Shown here piece after piece: positions 19,101 to 27,701 of a stretch of DNA of 64,000 nucleotides (the first letter of the stretch is position 1; each line of letters begins with the position of its first letter). The stretch is taken from contig JANNRA010000013.1 in NCBI GenBank assembly GCA_031401035.1, positions 15,326 to 79,325 of the forward strand, given 5' to 3'. The notes below the pieces were generated by a model. It worked only from the letters and a program-made list of their open reading frames with translations. It made no database searches and had not been told where the DNA came from. Origin of the DNA: JANNRA01 sp031401035 (GTDB lineage: Bacteria > Desulfobacterota > Binatia > HRBIN30 > CADEER01). A program made the translations under genes and the position numbers.

Positions 19101-19383
19101 CCGCGGTTGCGAGCGACCGCTGCCGTTCTTTGAGAAGGCTTCGCGGGAGTATGCGACACGAATCGCCAAGCAGAAGGGTCCGGACGTGGCGATCGCCGAG
19201 GCGGCGAAGAAGTTCGCCTCCAGCGACTACGCCGCCGGCGATGCCGACGACCCGTCGGTTGCTCAACTCTACCCAAACGGCGCGCCCTTTGCCGACGCCG
19301 GCCCGCAGCGGGATGCGTTCGCCGAGGTCGCGCTGCAGGTGTACGAGCCGATGCTCGCCCACCTCGCGGACGGTGCCCAGTGA
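16117..19383 (+). CDS. recC: Exodeoxyribonuclease V gamma subunit (RecC)
   Basis: A 1088-residue RecC (E. coli 1122). RecC is the Chi-scanning, helicase-like but ATPase-dead subunit of RecBCD, which resects double-strand breaks and loads RecA. The N terminus (IVHRSNRTEALLEAL, then VQGAGMARWLSLTLARHLG) matches the RecC opening, and FPRPRRPLSFDLI and REDDRYLFLEALLSAR in the middle are also characteristic. The GTG at 16117 has AGGA seven bases upstream; an internal ATG at 16135 would give a start closer to E. coli but has no ribosome binding site. It overlaps recB by four bases (GTGA). Confidence 0.93.
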   Translation: MNATSVMIVHRSNRTEALLEALVAVVATPPDDPFAAETIVVQGAGMARWLSLTLARHLGVWANPAFPFPRKLVDDAAAAVLGPAPPGAAAFSADALLWAVAAELPQHLDTAPFAPLHSYLAGDTNGRKRLQLACRIADLFDQYALFRPEMLLGWQAGRAEGATDEPWQPVLWRGLIARLGSAHPAARARDLLHALAAGSVPAAPFPRRVSVFGLSTLAPLYVRIFAALAATVDVHLFVLSPTEHYWGDVQSPRRAARTQARLGETAVVGNGHPLLASLGAVGRDFADGLEEAGDYQAHDAYQTPDGGSVLATLQAEMLAMRARGADPDAEPPVALPRGDDSVALHACHGPMREVEVLHDQLTGLFEADPSLHPHDIVVMAPSIETYAPLIEAVFGSPSRPRIPFRTADRAARADNEVLDALLRAIDVAGGRLGASAVLDLLGLDTVRTRADIAAEEMETLRRWVRDANIRWGADAAHRRAEGQPDCDLNTWRFGLDRLLLGYALPPEGEALFGAVRAIDGIEGGEAAVLGRLAAFVETLTSQCETLSAPRHPRAWHEALTALLTQLVERSAANAAQHEAIATVLTDLADRAAAAGFVETVDLDTMRRLLEQALDRAGPPRGFGAGAVTLCELVPMRSIPFRVVCLIGLNDGAFPRPRRPLSFDLIAATPRRGDRSPREDDRYLFLEALLSARERVLITYVGQRISDNVAVPPSVVVSELCDAIDQTFHSDDGRAASQCLTVRHPLQPFSHRYFDGSSALFSYSERHCAGARALQAPRATAPPFCTEPLEAGALETVDLDDLVRFFDNPSRAFLRYLGLFLDDDRDACDDREPITLGPLERWGLGDELMTAATTGGDPTATQRRLIAEGRLPLGTPGVVLLDAIAPLATDIGEQARAARGPAPSRRDIDLTLDGIRLLGSLSGIGPQGLVGAQFSKLGGRHELRFWVRHLALAASGAPATSSLFGRHASKPQAAVTRYTAVSDPRRHLVALLALFRRGCERPLPFFEKASREYATRIAKQKGPDVAIAEAAKKFASSDYAAGDADDPSVAQLYPNGAPFADAGPQRDAFAEVALQVYEPMLAHLADGAQ

Positions 19384-22300
19384 CGCCGCTCGATCCGCTG
19401 ACGGTTCCGTTGACGGGCATCCGCCTGGTCGAGGCGAGCGCCGGCACCGGCAAGACGCACGCCATCACCACTCTGGTCGTGCGCTGCCTCCTCGAGAGCC
19501 CGGTGCCGGCGCCGTGGCCGCTGGTCGTGACGTTCACCACCGCCGCCACCGCCGAGCTGCGCGGCCGCGTCCGCCGGCGCGTGCAGGAGGCGCTGGCGGC
19601 AATCGATGGTCGGCTCACTCGGTCCGAGGCAGGCGCCGCGGAGCTGATCACGTATGCCCAGCGGCGCCGGACCAGTGCGGCGGCGGATCGCCGCCGGCTG
19701 GGCCTCGCCCTCACCGAGGTCGACGATGCGGCGATCTTCACGATCCACGGCTTCTGTCAGCGCGTCCTGCAGGAATTCGCCTTCGAGAGCGGGGCCACGT
19801 TCGACGCCGAGTTGATCGGCGACCACGGTCCGTTGATCACCGACGCCGCGCAGGACTACTGGAGCCGCGCGCTGTTCGACGCCCCGGCGGCGGTCGTTAC
19901 CGCCCTCAACGACGCCGCGATCAGTCTGGACAAGTTGGTGATCCTGGCGCGCCTGCACGCCGCCCGCCCCGACCTGAGGGTTCTCCTCGACCCGGCCGCC
20001 GATGACGATGCGGTGGCGCAGCGCGTGCATGCCATCCTCGGCGAGGCAGGCGCTGCGATCGTCACCGCCCTGGAGGCGCGCAAGCGGGCGGCCAATGTGC
20101 AGTCCTTCGACGACCTGCTGCTGCGCCTCGATGAAGCCCTCGCCGGGCCGCACGGCGGCTCCCTCGCCGGGCGCATCCGCACGCGCTACCCGGTGGCGCT
20201 GATCGACGAGTTCCAGGACACCGACACAGTCCAGTACCGGATCTTCCGCCGCATCTATCGTGAGGGCTCCGGCGGCCTGTTCCTCATCGGTGACCCCAAG
20301 CAGTCGATCTACAGCTTCCGTGGCGCCGATATCTTCTCCTACCTGGGCGCCAAGCAGAGCGCGGTTGCCGACTACACCCTGCTCACCAATCGACGCTCGA
20401 GCCACGCCTACGTCGCGGCCGTCAACACCCTGTTCGGCCATGCGCGCGCCCCCTTCGTGGAAGCGGAGATTCCCTTCAACGCGGCGGCGGCGGAGCCGCG
20501 TACCGACGACGTCCTCGGCGGCGCCGCGGCCGATACGGCGCCCCTGCGCATGCTCTTCGCGCGCCGCACGCGCGAGCGCACCACGACCCGGAGGCGTTTC
20601 GCCGCGGTGGGCGACGGCCGCCACTGGATCTTCGACGCCAGCGCTGCGGCCGTCGTCGGCCTGCTCAACGACGGCAGCACCATCGGTGCGCGCCGGCTAC
20701 TGCCCGGCGACGTTGCGGTCCTGTGTCGCAGGAACAAAGAGCTGCACTGGATGCATGCCGCCCTGCGGCGCGTCGGTGTGCCTGCCGTCGTGCAGGGCGG
20801 CGCGAGCGTCTTCGATGCGCCGGAAGCGGCGACGCTCGAGCGGATCCTTGGCGCGCTCGCGACGCCCGGCAATGCCGGGGCGGTGCGCGCCGCCGTGACC
20901 ACGCCCCTGCTGGGCGTCAGCGGCGATGACTTGGCGGCAATGCGGGTCGACGAGTCACGCTGGGAGGCCTGGGTCGAACGGTTCCACCGCTGGAGCGAAT
21001 GCTGGCGCGCGGAGGGGTTCGCGATCGCGTTCCAGCACCTGCTCGACGAGTGCGCCGTGCCGGAGCGCGTCTTGGCGCTGCCCGGGGGCGAACGGACAAT
21101 GACCAATACGCTCCATCTCGGCGAACTCTTGCAGGGCGCCGCGATGGAAGCGCGGCGCGGGCCCCTGGCGCTGGTCGAGTGGTTGCGGGCGCGGCGCAGT
21201 GATCCGGCGGCGCGCGACGATCTTGGCAGCGACGCGACGCAGATCCGCCTGGAGAGCGATGACCGCGCCGTGACGCTGGTGACAATTCATCGCAGCAAGG
21301 GGCTGGAGTACGACGTCGTCGTCTGCCCGTTCCTGGGCGCGGGCGCTATGAGCACCACGGCGAAGAAGGCGTGGCCGCGCTATCACGACCGGGGCAGCGG
21401 CCACCTGACGCTCGATCTGAACCGGCCGCCAGGCCCCGCAAGCACCGCCAACGCTGCACGCGAGGCGCTGTCCGAGCAGCTGCGCCTGCTCTATGTCGCC
21501 CTGACGCGGGCGCGGCAGTTGTGTGTGGTTGCCTGGGGAGCGTTCAGCGGCTTCGAGGAGTCGGCGCTCGGCTACCTGCTGCACCAACCGGGGGATGTCC
21601 CCGACGCGGAGCTGATCGACGCGACCCGGGTGCGCGCCGCTGAGCTGAGCGACGCCGAGATCGAGGCCGATCTGCTCCGTCTCGCCGCCGGCGCCGGCGG
21701 CAGCATCGCGATCCTGCCGATGCCGGAGGCGATCGGCGAGACGTATGGCGGTGCGGCGGCGGACGCACCGCCGCTGCGCGCGCGCGTGGCGCGGCGGGCG
21801 ATCGCGCAGACGTGGCGCGTCAGCAGCTTCACCGCGCTCGCGGGCAGTGGCGGCGATGATGCGCGAGCGGAGGAGGGCATCGATCGGGATCAGGCGGTGA
21901 GCGGTGAGCAGGCGCTGCCGGACGGCCCGCTGCGCGGCTTTCCGCGCGGGCGCCGCCCGGGTACCCTCGTCCACGCCCTGTTCGAGCACGTGGATTTCAC
22001 GGTGCGCGATCGCGCCATACTGCGGGCCACGACCGCGCACTGGGTGGCGGCGTTCGGCATGGATGCGGCGTGGGTCGAGCCGCTCTGCAGCGCCGTCGAC
22101 GATGTGCTCGACACGCCACTGACGCAGTCGGCGCCGCCCGTGCGTCTGCGCGACGTGGCGCGGGCGCGGCGGCTGACGGAGATGGAGTTCGCCTTTCCGG
22201 TGGCGCTCGACGGCGGCGGCATGCCGCGGCCCGGCGTCTCGGCCGCCGCCCTCGCCGCCGCCTTCGATCGCCACGCCACCAGCCCGGCGGTACGCGCCTA

Positions 22301-22712
22301 TGCCGGCCGTCTGCGCGCCCTGCGAGTCAGCGGCTTGGTAGGCTATCTGCGCGGCTACATCGACTGCGTGTTCGAGCACCAGGGCCGGTGGTACGTGGTC
22401 GACTACAAATCGAACGACCGCGGCGACACGCTGGGCGCCTATGCGCCGACGGCGCTCGATGCGGAGATGGCCCGCCACGACTACGTGCTGCAGTACCATC
22501 TCTACGTGGTGGCCGTGCACCGCTATCTGCAGCAGCGCCTGCGTCACTACGACTATGCGCGCGACTTCGGCGGCGTGTTGTACCTGTTCGTGCGCGGCAT
22601 GCATCCGTCGCGCGGGCCGGCCACCGGCGTCGTCTTCGACCGCCCGCCACCGCTGCTCGTCGACACGCTGTCGGCTCTGTTTGCCGCCGCACCCGCCGGG
22701 GCGGACGGGTGA
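19380..22712 (+). CDS. recB: Exodeoxyribonuclease V beta subunit (RecB helicase-nuclease)
   Basis: A 1110-residue SF1 helicase with a C-terminal nuclease. Walker A EASAGTGKTHAI lies at 18-29, motif II LIDEFQDTD near 275, motif III GDPKQSIYSFRGAD near 305, and the late helicase motifs TIHRSKGLEYDVV and LRLLYVALTRAR near 640 and 700. The RecB-family nuclease is intact, with D995 in GYIDCVF and D1008/K1010 in VDYKSN, as well as GTLVHALFEHV for the metal-binding histidine. Start and stop overlap recC and recD, so the three subunits are made from one message in the order C-B-D. Confidence 0.94.
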   Translation: MTPLDPLTVPLTGIRLVEASAGTGKTHAITTLVVRCLLESPVPAPWPLVVTFTTAATAELRGRVRRRVQEALAAIDGRLTRSEAGAAELITYAQRRRTSAAADRRRLGLALTEVDDAAIFTIHGFCQRVLQEFAFESGATFDAELIGDHGPLITDAAQDYWSRALFDAPAAVVTALNDAAISLDKLVILARLHAARPDLRVLLDPAADDDAVAQRVHAILGEAGAAIVTALEARKRAANVQSFDDLLLRLDEALAGPHGGSLAGRIRTRYPVALIDEFQDTDTVQYRIFRRIYREGSGGLFLIGDPKQSIYSFRGADIFSYLGAKQSAVADYTLLTNRRSSHAYVAAVNTLFGHARAPFVEAEIPFNAAAAEPRTDDVLGGAAADTAPLRMLFARRTRERTTTRRRFAAVGDGRHWIFDASAAAVVGLLNDGSTIGARRLLPGDVAVLCRRNKELHWMHAALRRVGVPAVVQGGASVFDAPEAATLERILGALATPGNAGAVRAAVTTPLLGVSGDDLAAMRVDESRWEAWVERFHRWSECWRAEGFAIAFQHLLDECAVPERVLALPGGERTMTNTLHLGELLQGAAMEARRGPLALVEWLRARRSDPAARDDLGSDATQIRLESDDRAVTLVTIHRSKGLEYDVVVCPFLGAGAMSTTAKKAWPRYHDRGSGHLTLDLNRPPGPASTANAAREALSEQLRLLYVALTRARQLCVVAWGAFSGFEESALGYLLHQPGDVPDAELIDATRVRAAELSDAEIEADLLRLAAGAGGSIAILPMPEAIGETYGGAAADAPPLRARVARRAIAQTWRVSSFTALAGSGGDDARAEEGIDRDQAVSGEQALPDGPLRGFPRGRRPGTLVHALFEHVDFTVRDRAILRATTAHWVAAFGMDAAWVEPLCSAVDDVLDTPLTQSAPPVRLRDVARARRLTEMEFAFPVALDGGGMPRPGVSAAALAAAFDRHATSPAVRAYAGRLRALRVSGLVGYLRGYIDCVFEHQGRWYVVDYKSNDRGDTLGAYAPTALDAEMARHDYVLQYHLYVVAVHRYLQQRLRHYDYARDFGGVLYLFVRGMHPSRGPATGVVFDRPPPLLVDTLSALFAAAPAGADG

Positions 22713-22714
22713 GC

Positions 22715-24517
22715 ATGTCGCTCGAACTGCTCCGCCTCCGGGGTGTGCTCTCCGACCTCGACGTCGCGTTCGCGCTCAGCATGGCGCGCATCGGCCAGGA
22801 GTCGCGCGCGGAGATCCTGCTCGCCGTGGCGCTCGCCAGCCGTGCGGTCGGGCTCGGTCACGTGTGCCTCGATCTGATCCGCTACGCCGACGGGGCGCCG
22901 ATCGTCGACGACAGCGGCGCGCTGATCGAGATCGAGGCCGCGCCGCGTGTGGGCGCGTGGGCGGCCGCACTGCGGACGAGTCCGTTGGTCGCGCCAGCGC
23001 GGCGCGACGCACCGCCAGCGCCATTGGTACTCGACGACGCGCACCGGCTCTATCTGCGCCGCTACTGGCTGCATCAGGAGACGCTGGCCGAGGCGATCGC
23101 GGCGCGCGCCGGCGCCGCCGCCCCACTGGTGGCGCCGGATGCCCTCGAGCGGGCCCTCGAGCGGCTCTTTCCGCCGCTGGCGGGACGGCCCGGCGCGGAC
23201 ATGCAGCGCGTCGCGGCGCGGATGGCGGCGGCGCGGCGCTTCTGCGTCATTTCGGGCGGTCCGGGCACCGGCAAGACCTATACCGTCGTGCGGATCCTGG
23301 CGCTGCTCGTCGAGCAGGCGCAGGCGGCCGGCGCCCCGGCGCCGCGCATGCTGCTGCTGGCGCCGACCGGCAAGGCGGCGGCGCGACTGCGCGAGTCGAT
23401 CATTGCCGGCAAGCGCGACCTGGCGTGCAGCGCCGATGTCGCGGCGGCGATTCCCACCGAGGCGGCGACGATCCACCGCGCCCTTGGTGCCCGACCCGGG
23501 CGCGGTGCCTCCTTCAGCCGCGGCCGCGGCCGTCCGCTGCCGGTCGACCTGGTGCTGGTCGACGAGGCGTCGATGGTCGACCTGGCGCTGATGGCGCACC
23601 TGGTCGATGCGCTGCCGCCGGCGGCGCGGCTGGTGCTACTCGGCGACCAGGACCAGCTGGCGTCGGTCGAGGCGGGCGCCGTCCTCGGGGATATCTGCAA
23701 CACCGGCGCGCCGCAGCGGAGCGACTTCGCACGCGGCATCGTCGAACTGACTGAGAGCCACCGCTACCGCCCGGACGGCGGTATCGGCCGCCTCGCCGCG
23801 GCGATCAAAGCCGGCGATGCCCCGGCGATGTGGGCGGCGTTCGAGGGTGCGCCTGCGGCCGAGGTGGCGTGGCGTGTACCCGAATCTCCCGAGCTGCTGG
23901 GGCCGGCGCTCGAGGCGCACATCGAAGCGGGGTTCGCGGACTATCTGGCCGCCGGCTCGGCGCGGCAACGCCTGGTTGCGCTCGAGCGCTTCCGCATTCT
24001 CTGCGCCCATCGCCGCGGACCGTACGGTGTCGAGACCGTCAACCAGCAGGTCGAGCGCCTGCTCGCGGAGCGCGGCCGGCTGCGCCTCGACGGCGCCTGG
24101 TACGTGGGCCGGCCGATTCTGGTGACGCGCAACGACTACCAATTGCGGCTGTTCAACGGCGACGTCGGCGTCATCGCCGAGGCGGCGGACGACCCGCGGC
24201 GGCGCGTCGCGGTCTTCGCCGAGGGCGACGGCGTGCGGGAGCTGTCGCCGGCGCGCCTACCGCCGCACGAGACGGTATTCGCGATGAGCGTCCACAAGAG
24301 CCAGGGCTCGGAGTTCGACCGCGTCGCCGTGCTGCTGCCGATGCTGCCGTCGCCGATCGTCTCGCGCGAGTTGCTCTATACCGCGGTGACGCGGGCGCGC
24401 GATCGGGTCCTCGTCGTCGGCCCGCGCGCGGTGGTGGAGCACGCCGTGGCGCACCGCGTCGAACGCGCCTCGGGCCTGCGCGATCGGCTGTGGGGCGCCG
24501 GCTCAGCCGTGCCGTGA
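22715..24517 (+). CDS. recD: Exodeoxyribonuclease V alpha subunit (RecD helicase)
   Basis: A 600-residue SF1B 5'-3' helicase (E. coli 608). After an N-terminal domain of about 160 residues come Walker A GGPGTGKT at 181-188, motif II LVLVDEASMVDLALM near 272, motif III LLGDQDQLASVEAGAVLGD near 300, and the C-terminal MSVHKSQGSEFDRV and LLYTAVTRAR. The ATG at 22715 is used; a GTG at 22709 overlapping the recB stop as GTGA is an equally reasonable start and would add two residues. The 3' end runs 15 bases into the end of the convergent sigma54 regulator gene. Confidence 0.93.
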   Translation: MSLELLRLRGVLSDLDVAFALSMARIGQESRAEILLAVALASRAVGLGHVCLDLIRYADGAPIVDDSGALIEIEAAPRVGAWAAALRTSPLVAPARRDAPPAPLVLDDAHRLYLRRYWLHQETLAEAIAARAGAAAPLVAPDALERALERLFPPLAGRPGADMQRVAARMAAARRFCVISGGPGTGKTYTVVRILALLVEQAQAAGAPAPRMLLLAPTGKAAARLRESIIAGKRDLACSADVAAAIPTEAATIHRALGARPGRGASFSRGRGRPLPVDLVLVDEASMVDLALMAHLVDALPPAARLVLLGDQDQLASVEAGAVLGDICNTGAPQRSDFARGIVELTESHRYRPDGGIGRLAAAIKAGDAPAMWAAFEGAPAAEVAWRVPESPELLGPALEAHIEAGFADYLAAGSARQRLVALERFRILCAHRRGPYGVETVNQQVERLLAERGRLRLDGAWYVGRPILVTRNDYQLRLFNGDVGVIAEAADDPRRRVAVFAEGDGVRELSPARLPPHETVFAMSVHKSQGSEFDRVAVLLPMLPSPIVSRELLYTAVTRARDRVLVVGPRAVVEHAVAHRVERASGLRDRLWGAGSAVP

Positions 24518-26029
24518 GAGACCGAAGGCGCGAATCAGGTTGTAGACGTGCGAGCGGGCGAGCTCGAGGCGGCGCGCTGTCTCGAGCACATTCCATTGCG
24601 TCTCCTCCAGCACCGACATCAGGAGGTCGCGCTGGAAGCGTCGGGTCGCCTCCTGGAAGGTGAGCGATGCGTTGGCGGCGGGTGCGGCCGTCTCCGGGAA
24701 GACGTGCGCCGGTTCGATCTGCTCGACGCGCTCGCCGGCGGCGCGGATCGCCGCCGCCTGGACGAAGTTCTCCAGTTGCCGCACGTTGCCCGGCCACGGC
24801 GCCATTTCCAGGGCGCGCAACGCCCCGGGCGACAACACGGCGCGCGGCAAACGGTGCGTCGCACATGCGGCGGCGGCGAAGTGCTTCGCCAGCAGGCCAA
24901 CGTCCTCACGGCGTTCGACCAACGACGGCATGCGGATGGGCAGGACCTGCAAGCGGAAGAGCAGATCCTCGCGAAAGCGCTTCTCGGCTACCAGAGCGCC
25001 GAGTTCATGATTGGTCGCCGCGATGACGCGCACGTCGGCGATGCGCGGCGCACTGCTGCCGAGCGGGTAGTAGGTCTTCGACTGCAACAGCTGCAACAGC
25101 TTTGCCTGCGCGATCAACGGCAGGTCACCGATCTCGTCGAGGAGCAGCGTGCCGTGCTCCGCGGCGGTCACCTTGCCCTCGATCGGGCCGGTCGCGCCGG
25201 TGAAGGCGCCGGCTTTGGCGCCGAACAACTCGCTCTCGACCAGGTTCTCGGGGATGGCGGCGCAGTTGATCTCGATGAACGGCCCGGACGCGCGCGGGCC
25301 GTTGTCGTGGATGATACGCGCCAGTTGGCTCTTGCCCGTTCCGGTCTCGCCGGTAATGAGGACATTGACGTCGAGCGGCGCCACCAGCGCCGCCTGGCGC
25401 ACCGCCGCGGCGAGCGCAGCCGAGCGCCCGATCATGCCGTCGAGACGCAGCGTCGCGCGCAGCGGCGCCGTGGCGTCGGCCTGCTCGCGCTGCCGGTACT
25501 CGAGCAACAGCCGGTCGACCAGCGGGGCGAGATGGCGGGCGAAGCTCTCGGCCCGCCGTTGCTCCTCGTCGACGAAGGGTCCCGGTTCTGACCGACCCTG
25601 CAGGTACAGCACGCCGCGCGGCGGGTCGCAGCCGATCGGGGTACAGAGGACGCCCTCGATCTGCCCGAGGCGGACGCTGTCGCGGGCGCTGAAGCGCGGG
25701 TCGAGCAGGGCCGACGCCGTCGAGACTGTCCGCCCGGTCGCCAGGGACTCGGCGATGATGCCGCGCGACACCGCCGCGCGTACCGTCGACACCTGTTCAT
25801 CGGTGAAGCCGTGCGCCATCCACCAGGGCGCCGTCGCCGCCGCCAGGTCGTCGTGCTCGAGCTCCAGGTATCCCTGCCGCGCCCCCACCGCGTCGACGAC
25901 CAGCACCAGCGCCTCGCGCAAAAACGGCTCGAGGTCGCGCTGCTGGCCGAGCTCGAGCAGGCGCAACGCGAGGGCGTATTCCCGCTGCAGTTGCCGCAGG
26001 TCGGTGTCGTCGATGCGTGCGGCGCTCAT
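24503..26029 (-). CDS. Sigma54-dependent transcriptional activator with GAF input domain
   Basis: A 508-residue NtrC-class activator. A GAF-like sensor (about 25-180, with VLCTPIG and GVLYLQGR) precedes the AAA+ domain. Walker A GETGTGKS is at 227-234, the sigma54-contacting GAFTGA loop at 274-279, then LLLDEIGDLP (Walker B) and the arginine-finger segment FREDLLFRLQVLPI. The C terminus is a Fis-type helix-turn-helix (NVLETARRLELARSHVYNLI). It lacks a receiver domain, so a small ligand or redox state is the likely signal. Targets are not evident; it is divergent from the FixJ-like gene with a 234-base gap. Confidence 0.93.
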   Translation of the reverse strand: MSAARIDDTDLRQLQREYALALRLLELGQQRDLEPFLREALVLVVDAVGARQGYLELEHDDLAAATAPWWMAHGFTDEQVSTVRAAVSRGIIAESLATGRTVSTASALLDPRFSARDSVRLGQIEGVLCTPIGCDPPRGVLYLQGRSEPGPFVDEEQRRAESFARHLAPLVDRLLLEYRQREQADATAPLRATLRLDGMIGRSAALAAAVRQAALVAPLDVNVLITGETGTGKSQLARIIHDNGPRASGPFIEINCAAIPENLVESELFGAKAGAFTGATGPIEGKVTAAEHGTLLLDEIGDLPLIAQAKLLQLLQSKTYYPLGSSAPRIADVRVIAATNHELGALVAEKRFREDLLFRLQVLPIRMPSLVERREDVGLLAKHFAAAACATHRLPRAVLSPGALRALEMAPWPGNVRQLENFVQAAAIRAAGERVEQIEPAHVFPETAAPAANASLTFQEATRRFQRDLLMSVLEETQWNVLETARRLELARSHVYNLIRAFGLSRHG

Positions 26030-26263
26030 CGTGTGTCCCACATCGTGCGTCCCAGCTGGCGTGTCCCAGCCGGGCGCTTAGACCAGTCGCCCCGCGGCTT
26101 GTCCAGCCGCAAGGACCGCCGGCGCGCCGGGGTGTCCACTCGCTCGGACGACGCGGCGGTCGGCCCCCCGACGGATGGGTGCCCCGCGGCTGGCACGGGA
26201 CGTGGACTAGGGCAGGCGGTAGCCGCGCGGCGACGCTGGGGCGAGCACGCCAAAGGAGCGACC

Positions 26264-26905
26264 ATGTCTGACGGACAGGCGACGGTATTCATCATTGATA
26301 ACGACAGCTCACTGCGCGAGTCGCTGCAGTGGCTACTCGAGGCGGCCGGCATCGTCAGCATCGGGTTCCCGACCGGGGCAGCCTTCCTGGCCGCGGTCGA
26401 CCGCAGCCGTGCCGGCTGTGTGCTGCTCGACGTGCGCTTGCCGGGGATGAGCGGCGTCGTACTTCAGGAGGCCATGCAGCGCGCCGGGCTGCGGCTGCCG
26501 GTGATCGTCATGACCGGCTTCGCGGACGTCGACACCGCGGTGCGCATGCTCAAGGCCGGCGCCTTCGACTTCTTCGAGAAGCCCTTTACCGATCAGGTCC
26601 TGCTCGAGCGCATCGAGCAGGCGATTGCGGTCGACGCCACCCGCCGCGCCGCGCGCGCTCGCCGCGATGCCCTGGCGATCCGTCTGGCCTGCCTCACCGC
26701 CCGCGAACGCGAAGTGTTCGAGCAGGTCGTGCATGGCAAGGCCAACAAGGTCGTCGCCTACGAGTTCGGCATCAGCGAGAAGACCGTCGAGGTGCACCGC
26801 GCTCGTGTCATGCACAAGCTCGGGGCCACGTCGCTGGCGGAGCTGGTGCGTATGGACCTGCTCGTCCAACCCGCCGGCGATTCGTTCCGCCCGCTGCAGG
26901 GCTGA
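26264..26905 (+). CDS. FixJ/NarL-type two-component response regulator
   Basis: A 213-residue regulator. The receiver domain (1-120) has D56 (LLDVRLPG) as phosphoacceptor, VIVMTGFAD for the switch threonine and FFEKPF for the conserved lysine. The C-terminal LuxR-type helix-turn-helix reads LTAREREVFEQVVHGKANK, then KTVEVHRARVMHKLGA. The ATG at 26264 has AAAGGAG upstream. It resembles FixJ/TodT. The FixL-like kinase at 30.2-31.8 kb is the probable partner, separated by two genes. Targets may include the adjacent secreted-protein genes, which is inference. Confidence 0.92.
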   Translation: MSDGQATVFIIDNDSSLRESLQWLLEAAGIVSIGFPTGAAFLAAVDRSRAGCVLLDVRLPGMSGVVLQEAMQRAGLRLPVIVMTGFADVDTAVRMLKAGAFDFFEKPFTDQVLLERIEQAIAVDATRRAARARRDALAIRLACLTAREREVFEQVVHGKANKVVAYEFGISEKTVEVHRARVMHKLGATSLAELVRMDLLVQPAGDSFRPLQG

Positions 26906-26937
26906 GCGGGCCCGCCGCACTCCGTTCCATCGATCCG

Positions 26938-27627
26938 ATGACGCCGGTGCTCGCCGATGATGCCGTCGATCTGACCCGTGACGTCCCGGCGACGCCGCCA
27001 CGACGGCTTCTGCCACCGCCGCTGTCGGAGTCAGCCGCGGGCGGCGAGCGGTTGCTCTTCGGGGCCATCGCCGGTCCGTCCTGGCGTATGGCCGGCAGCG
27101 GCGACTTCGTCGGGGTGGATGGGCGCCTCGAATCGGTTCCGGGGACCGACCTCGGGCTCTTCTGGTGTACCGCGCCGACATCGGCCGACTTCGTCCTCCG
27201 CCTCGACTGGCTGCGCTGGCGGGACGAGGATGCCGCCGGGGTCTGGGTCCGCTTCCCCGAGCCGGCGGCGCCGCCCGACGGCAATCCGGCCCTTGTCGCC
27301 ATGCAGCGCGGCTTTGATATGCAGCTCGACGCGGTGGGAATCCGCGGCGCCAGCGCCATCCACCGCACCGCAGCCATCGTCAACCAGCCGGTCCAGCATC
27401 GCTATCCGCGCTCGGCACGGCCGCCGGGCGAATGGAACGCCGTGGAGATTCGCGTCCGCGGTCAGCTCTACCGCGCCGCGATGAACGGCACGCCGGTGGC
27501 CATCTTCCACAACAGCGATCCGCTGCGCGGCAGGCCAGGCACGGCGGCAGTGCCGAGCTACATCGGCCTGCAGGTCAATCCGGGTGCGCGCGTCGCCTTT
27601 CGCGACATCCGCATCTGCGCCCTCTGA
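26938..27627 (+). CDS. DUF1080 (3-keto-disaccharide hydrolase/LamG-like) domain protein
   Basis: A 229-residue protein with a concanavalin-like beta-sandwich of the DUF1080 family. Typical phrases are FVGVDGRLESVPG, DFVLRLDWLRW, GVWVRFPEP, PPGEWNAVEIRVRG and IGLQVNPGARVAFRDIRI. Relatives hydrolyse 3-keto-glycosides or bind glycans. No signal peptide is obvious at the ATG at 26938, so it may be cytoplasmic or the start may be misplaced. It lies 32 bases after the response regulator gene and 75 before a secreted-protein gene, all on the same strand. Confidence 0.7.
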   Translation: MTPVLADDAVDLTRDVPATPPRRLLPPPLSESAAGGERLLFGAIAGPSWRMAGSGDFVGVDGRLESVPGTDLGLFWCTAPTSADFVLRLDWLRWRDEDAAGVWVRFPEPAAPPDGNPALVAMQRGFDMQLDAVGIRGASAIHRTAAIVNQPVQHRYPRSARPPGEWNAVEIRVRGQLYRAAMNGTPVAIFHNSDPLRGRPGTAAVPSYIGLQVNPGARVAFRDIRICAL

Positions 27628-27701
27628 TCGGCCGGCCTGATTCGCTCTTTCGCCGGGCCGTCGCCTGCGGCAGAGTGGCCTGGGAGGCGGGTGGCAGCGT
27701 G

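Noticed and set aside
19269..22604. Large minus-strand frames across recB and recC
   Set aside because: They are antisense shadows of GC-rich codons; recC, recB and recD have full motif support.
26191..26205. TGGCAC-N5-GTGG, a sigma54-like promoter before the FixJ-like gene
   Set aside because: The -24 half is good, but the -12 half has GG in place of the required GC; eight of ten is not enough in such GC-rich DNA.
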